A stretch of DNA of 64,000 nt, from contig CAYXYU010000008.1 of assembly GCA_964469525.1 (NCBI GenBank), forward strand, positions 1 to 64,000. Direction: 5' to 3'. The translations under genes were made by a program, and so were the position numbers. The notes under the pieces were generated by a model. It saw only the letters and a program-made list of their open reading frames with translations. It made no database searches and had not been told where the DNA came from. Shown here piece by piece: positions 44,126 through 52,659 of the stretch (the stretch's first letter is position 1; every line of letters begins with the position of its first letter). Source of the DNA: JABDCD01 sp964469525 (GTDB lineage: Bacteria > Pseudomonadota > Alphaproteobacteria > Rickettsiales > SXRF01).

Positions 44126-45418
44126 TCAAAAATTCTCCTTAAACCAGTTCACCACCTTCTCGAACCCGGCGGTGAGGCCGCCGCGGTGGCGGTGGGCGTC
44201 GAACATTTGCTCTTCCATCGGCTTCTTGGTGACATATTCGAGCATGCCGAGCGCGGTGGCGAAAGCCGGGCCGCTGACCGCTTCGGCCAGCCCCGGGAGG
44301 CTGCGCGGCCTGCCTAACCGGACCTGCTTGCCAAGCAGCGTGGCCGCCATATCGCGCACGCCGAGCAGCTGGGAAGCCCCCCCGGTCAGCACCACGCGCT
44401 TGCCGGCATGGGCAGAGGCGCCGCTGATCTCGATCTTGCCGCGGATCATCTCGAAGATTTCCTCGATGCGCGGGCGGATGACCCCGACCAGCATTGAGCG
44501 CGGCAGGGTATTGGCCACCCCCGCTTCCTCTTCACCGAGCGGCGGCACCTCGATCATCACCTGGTCGTCGCGTGCCGAGATGATGGCGCTGCCATGCAGG
44601 GTTTTCAGGCGCTCGGCATGCGCCAGGCTGGTCGAGAGCCCGCGCGCGATGTCGTTGGTGACATGCATGCCGCCGACCGGGATGGCATCGGTATAGACGT
44701 TGCGGCCGCCGCTGAATACGGCGAAGCTGGTCACCCCTCCCCCCATGTCGATCAGCGTGACGCCGAGCTGCTTCTCGTCCTCCTCCAGCACGGAAAGGCC
44801 CGAGGCGTATGGGCTGGCGATGTATTCCTCGACGTTAAGGTGGCAGCGGGCGACGCAATGCGCCAGGTTGCGCGTAATGCTGGGCAGGCCGGTGATGATA
44901 TGCAAATCGGCGCCGAGCTTCTTGCCGAACATCTTGCGCGGGTCGGAGATGCCGCGCGCACCGTCGAGATAATACGACACCGGGATGCAGTGAATGATGT
45001 CGCTCTCATTGTGCGCGATGGAAGCGCGGCCCTGCTCGATGATGTCCATGATGTCGCGGTCGGTCACTTCCTCGCCGAGCATCGCCATTTCGACCGTGAC
45101 ATTGCGCGAGGTCAAATTGCCGCCCGACAGGCTCACCAGCACGTCCTCGACCGTCTCACCCGCCATCTGCTCGGCAGCGTGCACGGCGGCAATGATTGAA
45201 GCTTCGGCTTCGGCGAAATCGGTGATGATGCCCGAGCGGATACCTTTCGACAGCTGGTGGCCGATGCCGGCGATGCGGATCTCCCCCGCCGAATCGACCT
45301 GGGCGATGAAACAGGCGATCTTGGTGGTGCCGATATCGAGGACGGCAAGGCTGCCGGCGGCGCCGTGGCGTAAGGGAGTGGTATTCTTGGTCATAGGGCG
45401 ATCAGGTTTCTCTGGCAT
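44126..45418 (-). CDS. ftsA: cell division protein FtsA
   Basis: A 430-residue actin-fold protein that anchors FtsZ to the membrane. Phosphate motifs are LAVLDIGTTKIACFIAQ and LIDMGGGVTSFAVF; VLTGGASQLLGV is the adenosine motif. The C-terminal amphipathic helix is WFKENF. Two starts are possible: ATG 45418 (17-base overlap with ftsQ) and ATG 45394; neither has a convincing ribosome-binding site. The order ftsQ-ftsA-ftsZ is the usual one. Confidence 0.95.
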   Translation of the reverse strand: MPEKPDRPMTKNTTPLRHGAAGSLAVLDIGTTKIACFIAQVDSAGEIRIAGIGHQLSKGIRSGIITDFAEAEASIIAAVHAAEQMAGETVEDVLVSLSGGNLTSRNVTVEMAMLGEEVTDRDIMDIIEQGRASIAHNESDIIHCIPVSYYLDGARGISDPRKMFGKKLGADLHIITGLPSITRNLAHCVARCHLNVEEYIASPYASGLSVLEEDEKQLGVTLIDMGGGVTSFAVFSGGRNVYTDAIPVGGMHVTNDIARGLSTSLAHAERLKTLHGSAIISARDDQVMIEVPPLGEEEAGVANTLPRSMLVGVIRPRIEEIFEMIRGKIEISGASAHAGKRVVLTGGASQLLGVRDMAATLLGKQVRLGRPRSLPGLAEAVSGPAFATALGMLEYVTKKPMEEQMFDAHRHRGGLTAGFEKVVNWFKENF

Positions 45419-46283
45419 GGGTGACGGTTGCCGGCAGGTTCGCCGGTGCCACCTTAATAAACATTTTACCTTCCAGGCGCAAGTCGATCACCTGCACGTC
45501 GCGATCCAGCACCTGCTCGCGGACAGCCACTTCGGCCAGCTTCTTCCATGCGTCGGACGGGTTTTCCTCGGGCAGCTTGACGTCCACCGTGCCGCGGGCG
45601 CTGGACAGGCGGATATTCCAGCGGCGCTCTCCCGCGCGCGTAGCGGCGACGAAACGCCGCGCCAGGGTCGGGTCGGTGGCCAGAATGGCCATCAGCTCGC
45701 CGACATGCTGCGGCGCATCCGAGCCGACAATCAGCGGCAAGTGTTTGTACGGCGCCAGGTCGAGGTCGCCCATGACGACACCGTTATCATCGACCAGCGC
45801 CAGCTTGCCCTGATGCTGCCAGATGGCCACCGGCTCGCGCTCAACAATGCGCACATACAGGGTGCCCGGCAGCGAGCGCTCGACGGCGGCGAACTTGATG
45901 CTCTGGATACGTTCCAGCCGCCCGCGCATGTCGTCCAGCGACAGCTGCAGGATCGGCGCACCCTTTTTCACGCCGAGCGCCTTCTGGATATCGCCCATGG
46001 CGGTGCGGTTGCGGCCTTCGAGATAGAGCGCCTGCACGGTAAATCCGGCGCGCCCGGTAAGCTGGTACATACCGTCGGCCATCGCCTGCGCCGTGCGCTC
46101 TGCGGCGCCGGAATGCCAGGCCCAGATGCCGCCTCCCAGGAGAACGGTGCCGAGCAGCCCGCTGCCGAAGAGTGTCAGCTTGCGCAGCAGCGCCTTGCGC
46201 TTCTTACGCGCCGCCTTGTCGCGCATGATCTGCTGCGACTGGCGCTGCCGTGCGGTCATCCTGGCGCTTCTTTTCCTAGCCAT
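45402..46283 (-). CDS. ftsQ: cell division protein FtsQ
   Basis: A 293-residue bitopic divisome protein. A very basic cytoplasmic tail (RQRQSQQIMRDKAARKKRKA) precedes one membrane span at about residues 37-55. A POTRA domain follows (FTVQALYLEGRNRTAMGDIQ) and then the FtsQ-type beta domain. FtsQ links early and late divisome proteins in the periplasm. It overlaps ftsA. A palindromic repeat of family B lies between the ddl stop and the ftsQ start. Confidence 0.92.
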   Translation of the reverse strand: MARKRSARMTARQRQSQQIMRDKAARKKRKALLRKLTLFGSGLLGTVLLGGGIWAWHSGAAERTAQAMADGMYQLTGRAGFTVQALYLEGRNRTAMGDIQKALGVKKGAPILQLSLDDMRGRLERIQSIKFAAVERSLPGTLYVRIVEREPVAIWQHQGKLALVDDNGVVMGDLDLAPYKHLPLIVGSDAPQHVGELMAILATDPTLARRFVAATRAGERRWNIRLSSARGTVDVKLPEENPSDAWKKLAEVAVREQVLDRDVQVIDLRLEGKMFIKVAPANLPATVTHARET

Positions 46284-46304
46284 GCGGGCTTTCCTCGCGC
46301 AATC

Positions 46305-46402
46305 CCCTCTCCCACTTGTGGGAGAGGGTTAGGGTGAGGGCACTTACTTTCTTACGGCACGAAGCGCCCTCACCCCGGCCCTCTCCCGTAAACGGGAGAG
46401 GG
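46305..46402. repeat. palindromic repeat family B, copy 1
   Basis: CCCTCTCCC...GGGAGAGGG hairpins at both ends flank GGTTAGGGTGAGGGC and its near complement GCCCTCACCCCGGCCCTC. It lies 12 bases past the ddl stop and 21 bases before the ftsQ start. Confidence 0.85.
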
Positions 46403-46414
46403 AGTTTACTTTTC

Positions 46415-47314
46415 CTACCCATATGCCGCCCCCTCTACCAGCTCTTGTACCAGCTTATTGAAGGAAATACCAGCATGGGCAGCGATTTCGGGCGAGAGGG
46501 AGAGCGCCGTCATGCCGGGCTGGGTATTGACCTCCAGCAGGTAGAAGTCCTTGTCGTCGTAGCGGAAATCGGCACGCGACAGGCCGCGGCAGCCCAGCGC
46601 CAGATGCGCCTTCAGCGCTAGTTCCATGACTTCCGCGTACCTGTCCTCGGGCAGCGGCGCCGGGCAGAGATGCTCGGTGACGCCATCAGTATATTTATGC
46701 TCGTAATCGTAAAAGCCGGTTTTAGGGCGTATCTCGGTGACGCCCAGCGGGCGGTTATTCAGCACGGCGACGGTGATCTCCCGTCCGGCGATATATTCCT
46801 CGACCAGCCAGTAATCCCCTTCCCCCTTGAAAACCGGGCGATCGCCGTCGCGCACGATGGTCACCCCGACGCTCGAGCCCTCATTGGCGGGCTTTACGAC
46901 ATAAGGACGTTTCATGGGATCCGCCTTAAGCAGCTCGGCGCGCGTCACCACCTTACCTTGCGGGCAGCGCAACCCCGCCGCCTCGAACACCACCTTCGCC
47001 ATCGGCTTGTCCATCGCCAGCGCCGAGGCCAGCACTCCAGAATGGGTGTAAGGGATTTTCATCAGATCAAGCAGCCCCTGCAGCGTGCCGTCCTCGCCGA
47101 AGCGGCCATGCAGCGCGTTGAACACCGCGTCCGGCTTCGCCTTCTCCAGCGCCTCGACCAGCGCAGCCGCACTCATGTCCGGCGCCATGTCGATCGCCGT
47201 CACCTGATGGCCAAGCTCGGTAAGCGCCTTCGTCACCGCCTTGCCGCTATTCAGCGACACTTCACGCTCCGTCGACCAGCCGCCTAATATGACTGCAATG
47301 TGTTTTTTGCTCAT
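46415..47314 (-). CDS. ddl: D-alanine--D-alanine ligase
   Basis: A 299-residue ATP-grasp ligase forming the D-Ala-D-Ala dipeptide for lipid II. Motifs are VILGGWSTEREVSLNSGKAV, the flexible loop EGSSVGVT, EYIAGREITVAVL and the metal site EVNTQPGMT. The ATG overlaps the stop of the upstream 74-residue membrane protein (ATGA), so translation is probably coupled. The family length is about 300. Confidence 0.95.
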   Translation of the reverse strand: MSKKHIAVILGGWSTEREVSLNSGKAVTKALTELGHQVTAIDMAPDMSAAALVEALEKAKPDAVFNALHGRFGEDGTLQGLLDLMKIPYTHSGVLASALAMDKPMAKVVFEAAGLRCPQGKVVTRAELLKADPMKRPYVVKPANEGSSVGVTIVRDGDRPVFKGEGDYWLVEEYIAGREITVAVLNNRPLGVTEIRPKTGFYDYEHKYTDGVTEHLCPAPLPEDRYAEVMELALKAHLALGCRGLSRADFRYDDKDFYLLEVNTQPGMTALSLSPEIAAHAGISFNKLVQELVEGAAYG

Positions 47315-47535
47315 GATTCTTTCGTATTTTTATTGGTGATAATCGGTTTCCTCATTACAAACTGCTGACCAATCCACAGCGCCTTTATCTCTTGTCTTAC
47401 TTTATATAGAGCAATGGTTAAAACCCCACCCAATATGATCTTAAAGGTAAGATTTGACGATAAAAAGAGAAACACAATCCATCCCGCAAAAATGAAACCA
47501 AAAATAATGAGTCCAATGTGTTTTTTATTACTCAT
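47311..47535 (-). CDS. small AT-rich membrane protein upstream of ddl
   Basis: A 74-residue protein with two hydrophobic stretches: IGLIIFGFIFAGWIVFLFLS and ILGGVLTIALYKV. It carries a basic, polar C-terminus. It overlaps ddl by four bases, which supports real translation. Base composition is much more AT-rich than neighbours. The first codons copy the beginning of ddl: the DNA shares AAAAAACACATTG and then TCAT, and the proteins begin MSNKKHIGLI and MSKKHIAVI. It has no recognised family; a duplicated ddl 5' end fused to a hydrophobic sequence is one explanation. Confidence 0.6.
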   Translation of the reverse strand: MSNKKHIGLIIFGFIFAGWIVFLFLSSNLTFKIILGGVLTIALYKVRQEIKALWIGQQFVMRKPIITNKNTKES

Positions 47536-47552
47536 TCTTTTTCCCTTACTTC

Positions 47553-47618
47553 GTCATCCCGGCGCAAGCCGGGATCCCGTTTATAAATGGACTGGATTCC
47601 GGCTTGCGCCGGAATGAC
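47553..47618. repeat. palindromic repeat family A, copy 4 (short form)
   Basis: GTCATCCCGGCGCAAGCCGG is matched by CCGGCTTGCGCCGGAATGAC, with a shortened 20-base centre. It ends two bases short of the murB stop codon complement, so it directly follows murB. Confidence 0.85.
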
Positions 47619-47620
47619 GG

Positions 47621-48604
47621 TTACTTTGGCTTCCCTATCCTCTTAATTTCCCACTCCAGCGTAATGCCGGTTTTTTCCTTCACGCGCCGAATGACTTCCT
47701 CACCGAGCATTTCCAAATCGCGCGCCGTGGCATTGCCCGTGTTGATGAGGAAGTTGCAGTGTTTCTCCGACACCTGCGCGCCGCCGACGGTTAGGCCGCG
47801 GCAGCCCGCCCGATCAATCAATTCCCATGCCTTATGGCCCTCGGGATTCTTGAAGGTGCTGCCGCCGGTGCGCGAGCGCACGGGCTGCGTCTCCTCGCGG
47901 GCGAATGTGATTTCATTGATTTTTTCTGCAATCGCTGCCCTGTCGCCGGGCAACGCCTTGAAGACAGCGCGGGTGACGATGGCGCCTTCGGGCAATGCGC
48001 TGCTACGGTAAGAAAATCCAAGTTCAGCATTATTCAACGTGCGGATCTTCCCGCTGCGCTCGACGATCTCGGCTTCCACCAGCACCTGTGCCGTATCGTT
48101 GCCATAGGCCCCGGCGTTCATGCGTACCGCGCCGCCGACCGTGCCGGGAATGCCCGCGAAAAACTCCAGTCCCGAAAGCCCCTGCTCACACGCGAACTGC
48201 GCCAGGTGGATATCGAGGCACGCCGCGCCGACAGTGAGTAATATGTCATCCTGAGCGGAGCGAAGCGGAGTCGAAGGATCTTCCTTCGGCGCAGGGAAAA
48301 AAGATCCCTCGACTTCGCTCGGGATGACAAGGCTGGTAAACCCCCGCCCCAGCTTCACCACCACGCCGTCGATGCCGCCGTCGCGCACAATCACATTCGA
48401 GCCGACGCCGAGCACCGTGACCGGCACTTCCGGCGGCAGCAACCGCAGGAAGGAAGCTAAATCATCGGCGTTTTCCGGCTTGAACAGCCACTCGGCCGGA
48501 CCGCCGACGCGGAACCAGTTGGTTTTCGACAGGTCGGCATTTGGGCGAAGCCGTTCCTGGAATTGTGCAAAAGGCGGGGTCTGTAAAATATGGAATGGCG
48601 ACAT
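47621..48604 (-). CDS. murB: UDP-N-acetylenolpyruvoylglucosamine reductase with repeat insertion
   Basis: A 327-residue FAD enzyme (shorter type II form) that reduces UDP-GlcNAc-enolpyruvate to UDP-MurNAc. Motifs include TNWFRVGGPAEWLF, VLGVGSNVIVRDGGIDG, FFAGIPGTVGGAVRMNAGAY, the catalytic region GFSYRSSALPEG and GGSTFKNPEG. ATG 48604 is chosen because AGGGGAAAG precedes it; ATGs at 48625 and 48622 also exist. Between KLGRGFTSL and LLTVGAACLDI, about 28 residues (VIPSEVEGSFFPAPKEDP and on) are encoded by a palindromic repeat in frame. The insertion is in the FAD-domain region before the GAACLDIHLAQF helix; catalytic residues remain. Confidence 0.93.
   Translation of the reverse strand: MSPFHILQTPPFAQFQERLRPNADLSKTNWFRVGGPAEWLFKPENADDLASFLRLLPPEVPVTVLGVGSNVIVRDGGIDGVVVKLGRGFTSLVIPSEVEGSFFPAPKEDPSTPLRSAQDDILLTVGAACLDIHLAQFACEQGLSGLEFFAGIPGTVGGAVRMNAGAYGNDTAQVLVEAEIVERSGKIRTLNNAELGFSYRSSALPEGAIVTRAVFKALPGDRAAIAEKINEITFAREETQPVRSRTGGSTFKNPEGHKAWELIDRAGCRGLTVGGAQVSEKHCNFLINTGNATARDLEMLGEEVIRRVKEKTGITLEWEIKRIGKPK
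48245..48328 (-). repeat. 84-bp palindromic repeat (family C) inside murB, in frame
   Basis: Left arm GTCATCCTGAGCGGAGCGAA and right arm TTCGCTCGGGATGAC are imperfect complements, with internal GAAGGATC/GATCC... pairing. The length of 84 bases is a multiple of three and contains no stop in the murB frame. Repeats of this general form are intergenic in many bacteria. Confidence 0.9.
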
Positions 48605-48621
48605 TCTTTCCCCTGCCGCCA

Positions 48622-50094
48622 TCATGACGCCGCCTTCTTTTTGCCGAGCTTTTTCATCTCATCGGGCAGCGCATAGGCCCATTTGGTAATGGATCCGGCC
48701 CCAAGGCATACCGCCATATCGCCTTTTCCCGCCACCGACGCCACCGTCTCCGCCAGCGCTTCGGGAGATTCAAGCTTCAGCACATGCCGGTGCCCCGCGG
48801 AACGCAGGCCTTCGACCAGCTTATCGGCGGAAATGCCTTCGATCGGTTCTTCCCCCGCACTGTAAACATCGGCCACGATCACCGTATCGGCGTCGTTGAA
48901 ACAGGTACAGAAATCATCGAACAAATCGCGCAGGCGCGTGTAGCGGTGCGGCTGCACCACGGCGATGACTTTGCCACCGCCATGGTCCTGCGCGCCGCGC
49001 GCGGCTTTGAGCGTCGCCGCAATTTCGACCGGATGGTGCCCGTAATCGTCGATCACCGTGATGCCCAGCGCCTCGCCGGTTTTGGTGAAGCGTCGCTTGA
49101 CGCCCTCGAAACCCTTCAGTGCCGCGACGATGGCCTTGTCGGACATTTTCAGTTCCAGTCCGACGGTGATCGCCGCCAGGGCGTTGCGCACGTTATGGTG
49201 TCCGTGCATCGGCAGCAGGATATTCTCAATGGTGCGCCCCTCTTCCTGACCGCGCGCCGCGATTTCAATGCTGAATATTTCCCCCTCCGCCGTGGTGCTG
49301 AGATCGAAAGCGCGGATATCGGCCTGCGGGTTGGTGCCGTAGGTGATGATGCGCCGGTCGTTGATGCGCGCGGCCAGCGCCTGCACTTCCGGATGGTCGA
49401 TGCAGAGCACGGCAAAACCGTAGAACGGCAGATTGGTGAGGAACGTCCCGAAGGCTTCCTTGACGCGGTCGAACGAGCCGTAATGGTCGAGATGCTCCGG
49501 GTCGATATTGGTGACGACGGCGATGGTGGCGGGCAGCTTGGTGAAGGTGCCGTCCGATTCGTCGGCCTCGACCACCATCCATTCGCCGCCGCCGAGATAG
49601 GCGTTGGTGCCGCGCCCGTTGATGATACCGCCATTGATGACCGTCGGCTCCAGCTTCGCCGCTTCCAGCATGGCGGCGGTCAGCGCCGTCGTCGTCGTCT
49701 TGCCGTGCGTGCCGGCCACGGCAATGGCGATCTTCAGGCGCATCAGTTCGGCCAGCATCTCGGCGCGACGCACCACCGGCAGGCGATTTGCCCGCGCCGC
49801 ATCCAGCTCCGGGTTGCCGGTCTTCACCGCCGAGGAAATCACCACCACCGCCGCTCCCTCAACCTGCTCCGCCTGGTGGCCGATGAATATCCGGATGCCC
49901 TTATCCTTCAGGCGCTGCGTGTTGTAGCTTTCGGAAGCATCCGATCCCTGCACCTTGTAGCCCAGGTTATGCAACACCTCGGCAATGCCGCTCATGCCGA
50001 TACCGCCGATACCAATGAAATGGATGACGCCGACATCGAGCGGCAGCTTATGCGATACCGGCAGCGCCTTCAGCGACTTGGGAATAGGATTCAT
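48622..50094 (-). CDS. murC: UDP-N-acetylmuramate--L-alanine ligase
   Basis: A 490-residue Mur ligase adding L-Ala to UDP-MurNAc. It begins with a Rossmann motif HFIGIGGIGMSGIAEVL; the ATP loop is VAGTHGKTTTTALTAAML, then EADESDGTFTKLP and VTNIDPEHLDHYG, and the C-terminal DDYGHHPVEI. ATG 50094 overlaps the murG stop (ATGA). The family length is 470-490. Confidence 0.96.
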   Translation of the reverse strand: MNPIPKSLKALPVSHKLPLDVGVIHFIGIGGIGMSGIAEVLHNLGYKVQGSDASESYNTQRLKDKGIRIFIGHQAEQVEGAAVVVISSAVKTGNPELDAARANRLPVVRRAEMLAELMRLKIAIAVAGTHGKTTTTALTAAMLEAAKLEPTVINGGIINGRGTNAYLGGGEWMVVEADESDGTFTKLPATIAVVTNIDPEHLDHYGSFDRVKEAFGTFLTNLPFYGFAVLCIDHPEVQALAARINDRRIITYGTNPQADIRAFDLSTTAEGEIFSIEIAARGQEEGRTIENILLPMHGHHNVRNALAAITVGLELKMSDKAIVAALKGFEGVKRRFTKTGEALGITVIDDYGHHPVEIAATLKAARGAQDHGGGKVIAVVQPHRYTRLRDLFDDFCTCFNDADTVIVADVYSAGEEPIEGISADKLVEGLRSAGHRHVLKLESPEALAETVASVAGKGDMAVCLGAGSITKWAYALPDEMKKLGKKKAAS

Positions 50095-51290
50095 GCGGCG
50101 GCCTCCTTCGTGGAACGTGACGCGGCGAATGCGGCAGGTGTTTTTTCTTCGCCTTTTTCCAGATGCCACGTGCGACGTGCCGCGTTTCCTCCCGCAGTCT
50201 CCAATACCAGCGCGGCCAGCTTTTCCGCTGCATCAGGAGAACCTAGCTTGCGGGCGCTCTCGGCAGCTTTTGCAAGCGCCGACGGAGCGGTAAGAAAAGC
50301 CTCCAGCCGAGCCGCCAGCGAGGCCGCGGCAAAGCCATCCTGCGTCATCACCCAGCCCCCGCCGACATCCTCCAGCGCATTGGCGTTGAAATACTGGTGG
50401 TTGTCCATAGCATGCGGCAAGGGCACCAAGATGGCGGGTCTTCCCGCCACCGCCAGTTCCGACACGGTGGACGCGCCGGCGCGGGCGATGACCAGATGGC
50501 TGCCGGCCAGCCGCGCCGGCAGATCGGCAAAGAACGTCGCCAGATCGGCATTGACGCCCAGCTGCTGATACGCGGCGCGCGTGGCTTCGAGATCGGCTTC
50601 GCGGCATTGCTGGTCGATCCGCACACGCGCCCGCAGCACGCCCGGCAGCGCCGCGATGGCAGCCGGCACGATCTCGCTGAGCACGTGCGCCCCTTGGCTT
50701 CCGCCAGTCACCAGGATACGCACCATACCATCCTGCGCTACGGTCGGATACGGCACGTGCTGCAATGCCCGTACGCTGGCGCGCACCGGGTTGCCGGTGA
50801 CGGTGACCTTACCCTGATCCCTATCGGACAGCATCAACGTCGCCGGGAAGGACGCAGCGATCCGGTCAACGCGATGGGCGAGCAAGCGGTTGGCGCGCCC
50901 CAGCACGGAGTTCTGCTCATGGATGATGGTGGGAATGCGCATCCCGGTGGCGGCATAGACGGTGGGGAAAGAAGGGTAGCCGCCGAAGCCTACTACCGCT
51001 TTCGGATGCAAATCGCGCAGGATCCGTCGCGACTGGAAGACGCCGAGCACCAGCCCCGCCATCCCCATCGCTTTACGCAGCGGGTTACCGTGCGGCGTGG
51101 ACACGCGGATCGTTTTCTTCTCGACCTGCGACAGCGCGCCGGTGGTGAAATGCCCGAAACGGCGGTCGGTGACCAGCACCACGCGCTCGCCCAGCTGCAT
51201 CAGCGCTTCGGCCAGCGCCTCGGCCGGGAAAATATGGCCGCCGGTGCCGCCCGCCGCCAGTACGACCGGCTGTTTATCCCCTTGTGTCAT
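50091..51290 (-). CDS. murG: UDP-GlcNAc:lipid I N-acetylglucosaminyltransferase
   Basis: A 399-residue GT28 glycosyltransferase that makes lipid II at the inner membrane face. The N-terminal glycine loop is AAGGTGGHIFPAEALAEAL, the second loop GGSQGAHVLSEIVP, and the donor site includes ARAGASTVSELAVAGRP and LPHAMDNHQYFNANAL. The start overlaps the end of the small membrane gene upstream by 17 bases, and the end overlaps murC by four. Confidence 0.95.
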   Translation of the reverse strand: MTQGDKQPVVLAAGGTGGHIFPAEALAEALMQLGERVVLVTDRRFGHFTTGALSQVEKKTIRVSTPHGNPLRKAMGMAGLVLGVFQSRRILRDLHPKAVVGFGGYPSFPTVYAATGMRIPTIIHEQNSVLGRANRLLAHRVDRIAASFPATLMLSDRDQGKVTVTGNPVRASVRALQHVPYPTVAQDGMVRILVTGGSQGAHVLSEIVPAAIAALPGVLRARVRIDQQCREADLEATRAAYQQLGVNADLATFFADLPARLAGSHLVIARAGASTVSELAVAGRPAILVPLPHAMDNHQYFNANALEDVGGGWVMTQDGFAAASLAARLEAFLTAPSALAKAAESARKLGSPDAAEKLAALVLETAGGNAARRTWHLEKGEEKTPAAFAASRSTKEAAA

Positions 51291-51546
51291 GAGTGCTTCG
51301 CCGCCTCGGCAGATAGATATGCTTGTAGATGCCGTATATACTAATCAAAGCCCACGCCGCTTCAAGCAGAAACGCCGGCAGGTTCCAGTGCACCAGCAGG
51401 GATATCATTACCAGCAGCGAGCCTGCCAGATTGAGCCCCAGGTAAGGAAAGCCGTTATGGGTAACGGTCCCTTTCTGCAGCATGAAATAAGCAGCAAGAA
51501 AGCAGACGACGCCGATGATGCCTAAGATATCGGAAACAATAATCAC
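51274..51546 (-). CDS. small multispan membrane protein, CBU_0592-like, between ftsW and murG
   Basis: A 90-residue protein with three predicted spans: DILGIIGVVCFLAAYFMLQK, LGLNLAGSLLVMISLLVHWN and FLLEAAWALISIYGIYK. The pattern (NxxGSxLxxxSLxxxxNxPxFxxExxW) resembles the CBU_0592-like small membrane protein family of unknown function. It overlaps ftsW by four bases upstream and murG by 17 downstream, so it is embedded in the operon and likely translated. Genes at this point are not part of the standard division cluster. A role near lipid II synthesis is possible but not shown. Confidence 0.75.
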   Translation of the reverse strand: MIIVSDILGIIGVVCFLAAYFMLQKGTVTHNGFPYLGLNLAGSLLVMISLLVHWNLPAFLLEAAWALISIYGIYKHIYLPRRRSTHDTRG

Positions 51547-52658
51547 TTCTGCTGCCCGAATTTGCGGCGGGTCAGCGCCAGCATCATGCCCATGCCCAAG
51601 GCAATGGCGATGACCGACGAGCCGCCGTAGCTCAAAAAAGGCAGCGTCATGCCTTTGGCAGGCAGCAGGTTCACTGCCACGCCCATGTTGACTACCGCCT
51701 GGATGCCGAACTGCGCCAGCAGGCCCGCCACCCCGAGCACGATAAAGAGATCATTCTCCTGCCAGACGCGCGACAGTCCGCGCAGCACGATGAAAGCGAA
51801 CAGGCAGACGATCAGCACGCAGAGGATGACGCCGAACTCCTCGCCTGCCACCGAGAAAATGAAATCCGTATGCGAGTCGGGCAGCGATTGCTTCACTTCC
51901 CCTTCGCCCGGCCCGCGGCCAAGCAGTCCGCCGCTCTTGAACGCTTCCAGCGAGCGGCTGATCTGGTAATTGTCGCCCGAGGCCGGATCCAGAAAGCTGT
52001 CGATGCGGCGGGTCACGTGGGGAAACGCATGATAGGCGCCGAATATGCCCGCCACCCCCAGCGCTCCCATAATGAATACCCAGACGAAAGGCAGCCCGGC
52101 CAGAAATAGCTGGATCGCCCACATGACGGTAACGGTAAGGGTCATGCCGACGTCGGGCTGCAGGAGCAGCAGCGCCACTACCAGCAGGTACAGTCCGATG
52201 GCGACGCGATAGCCGGGAAAACCGACGCGGCGATGGTTCTCGGCGCATACCCAGGCCATGACGATGGCAAAGCAGGGCTTCAGGAACTCCGAAGGCTGAA
52301 CGGAGAACCCAGCTATGTCGATCCAACGGCGGGCGCCTTTGATCTCCGTGCCCAGGAACAATGTCAGCGCCATCAGCGCCAGACTGACGCAGAAGCCGAT
52401 CACCGACACCCGGCGGATCAGCATGGGCGGCAGCAGCGACACAATGAACATCACGATGAGCCCGAGCAGCAGGAAAATCTCGTGGCGGTGGACGAAATGG
52501 AACGGCGGCAGGTCAAGCCGCTTGGCGACCGGCGGGCTGCCGGCGGCGACGAGGACCGAACCGATGGCGACGAGTGTCAACAGCGCAAACAGATTGAGCC
52601 GGTCAACCGTCCACCACCAGCGTCCAAGCAACGAGGTATTGGTGCGGTCAAGCCGCAT
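51543..52658 (-). CDS. ftsW: lipid II polymerase FtsW (SEDS family)
   Basis: A 371-residue SEDS glycosyltransferase with about 10 membrane spans. Family motifs are GARRWIDIAGFSVQPSEFLK, LQPDVGMTLTV (active Asp region), the periplasmic loop LPDSHTDFIFSVAGEEFG and the last spans with LPAKGMTLPFLSYGGSS. FtsW polymerises septal glycan with FtsI. ATG 52658 lies one base after the murD stop; a longer frame upstream overlaps murD in an unlikely frame. Confidence 0.95.
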   Translation of the reverse strand: MRLDRTNTSLLGRWWWTVDRLNLFALLTLVAIGSVLVAAGSPPVAKRLDLPPFHFVHRHEIFLLLGLIVMFIVSLLPPMLIRRVSVIGFCVSLALMALTLFLGTEIKGARRWIDIAGFSVQPSEFLKPCFAIVMAWVCAENHRRVGFPGYRVAIGLYLLVVALLLLQPDVGMTLTVTVMWAIQLFLAGLPFVWVFIMGALGVAGIFGAYHAFPHVTRRIDSFLDPASGDNYQISRSLEAFKSGGLLGRGPGEGEVKQSLPDSHTDFIFSVAGEEFGVILCVLIVCLFAFIVLRGLSRVWQENDLFIVLGVAGLLAQFGIQAVVNMGVAVNLLPAKGMTLPFLSYGGSSVIAIALGMGMMLALTRRKFGQQK

Positions 52659-52659
52659 G

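Noticed and set aside
48784..50568. 594-codon open frame antisense to murC and murG
   Set aside because: Both minus-strand genes are complete with all motifs and overlap each other normally, so the plus-strand frame is by chance.
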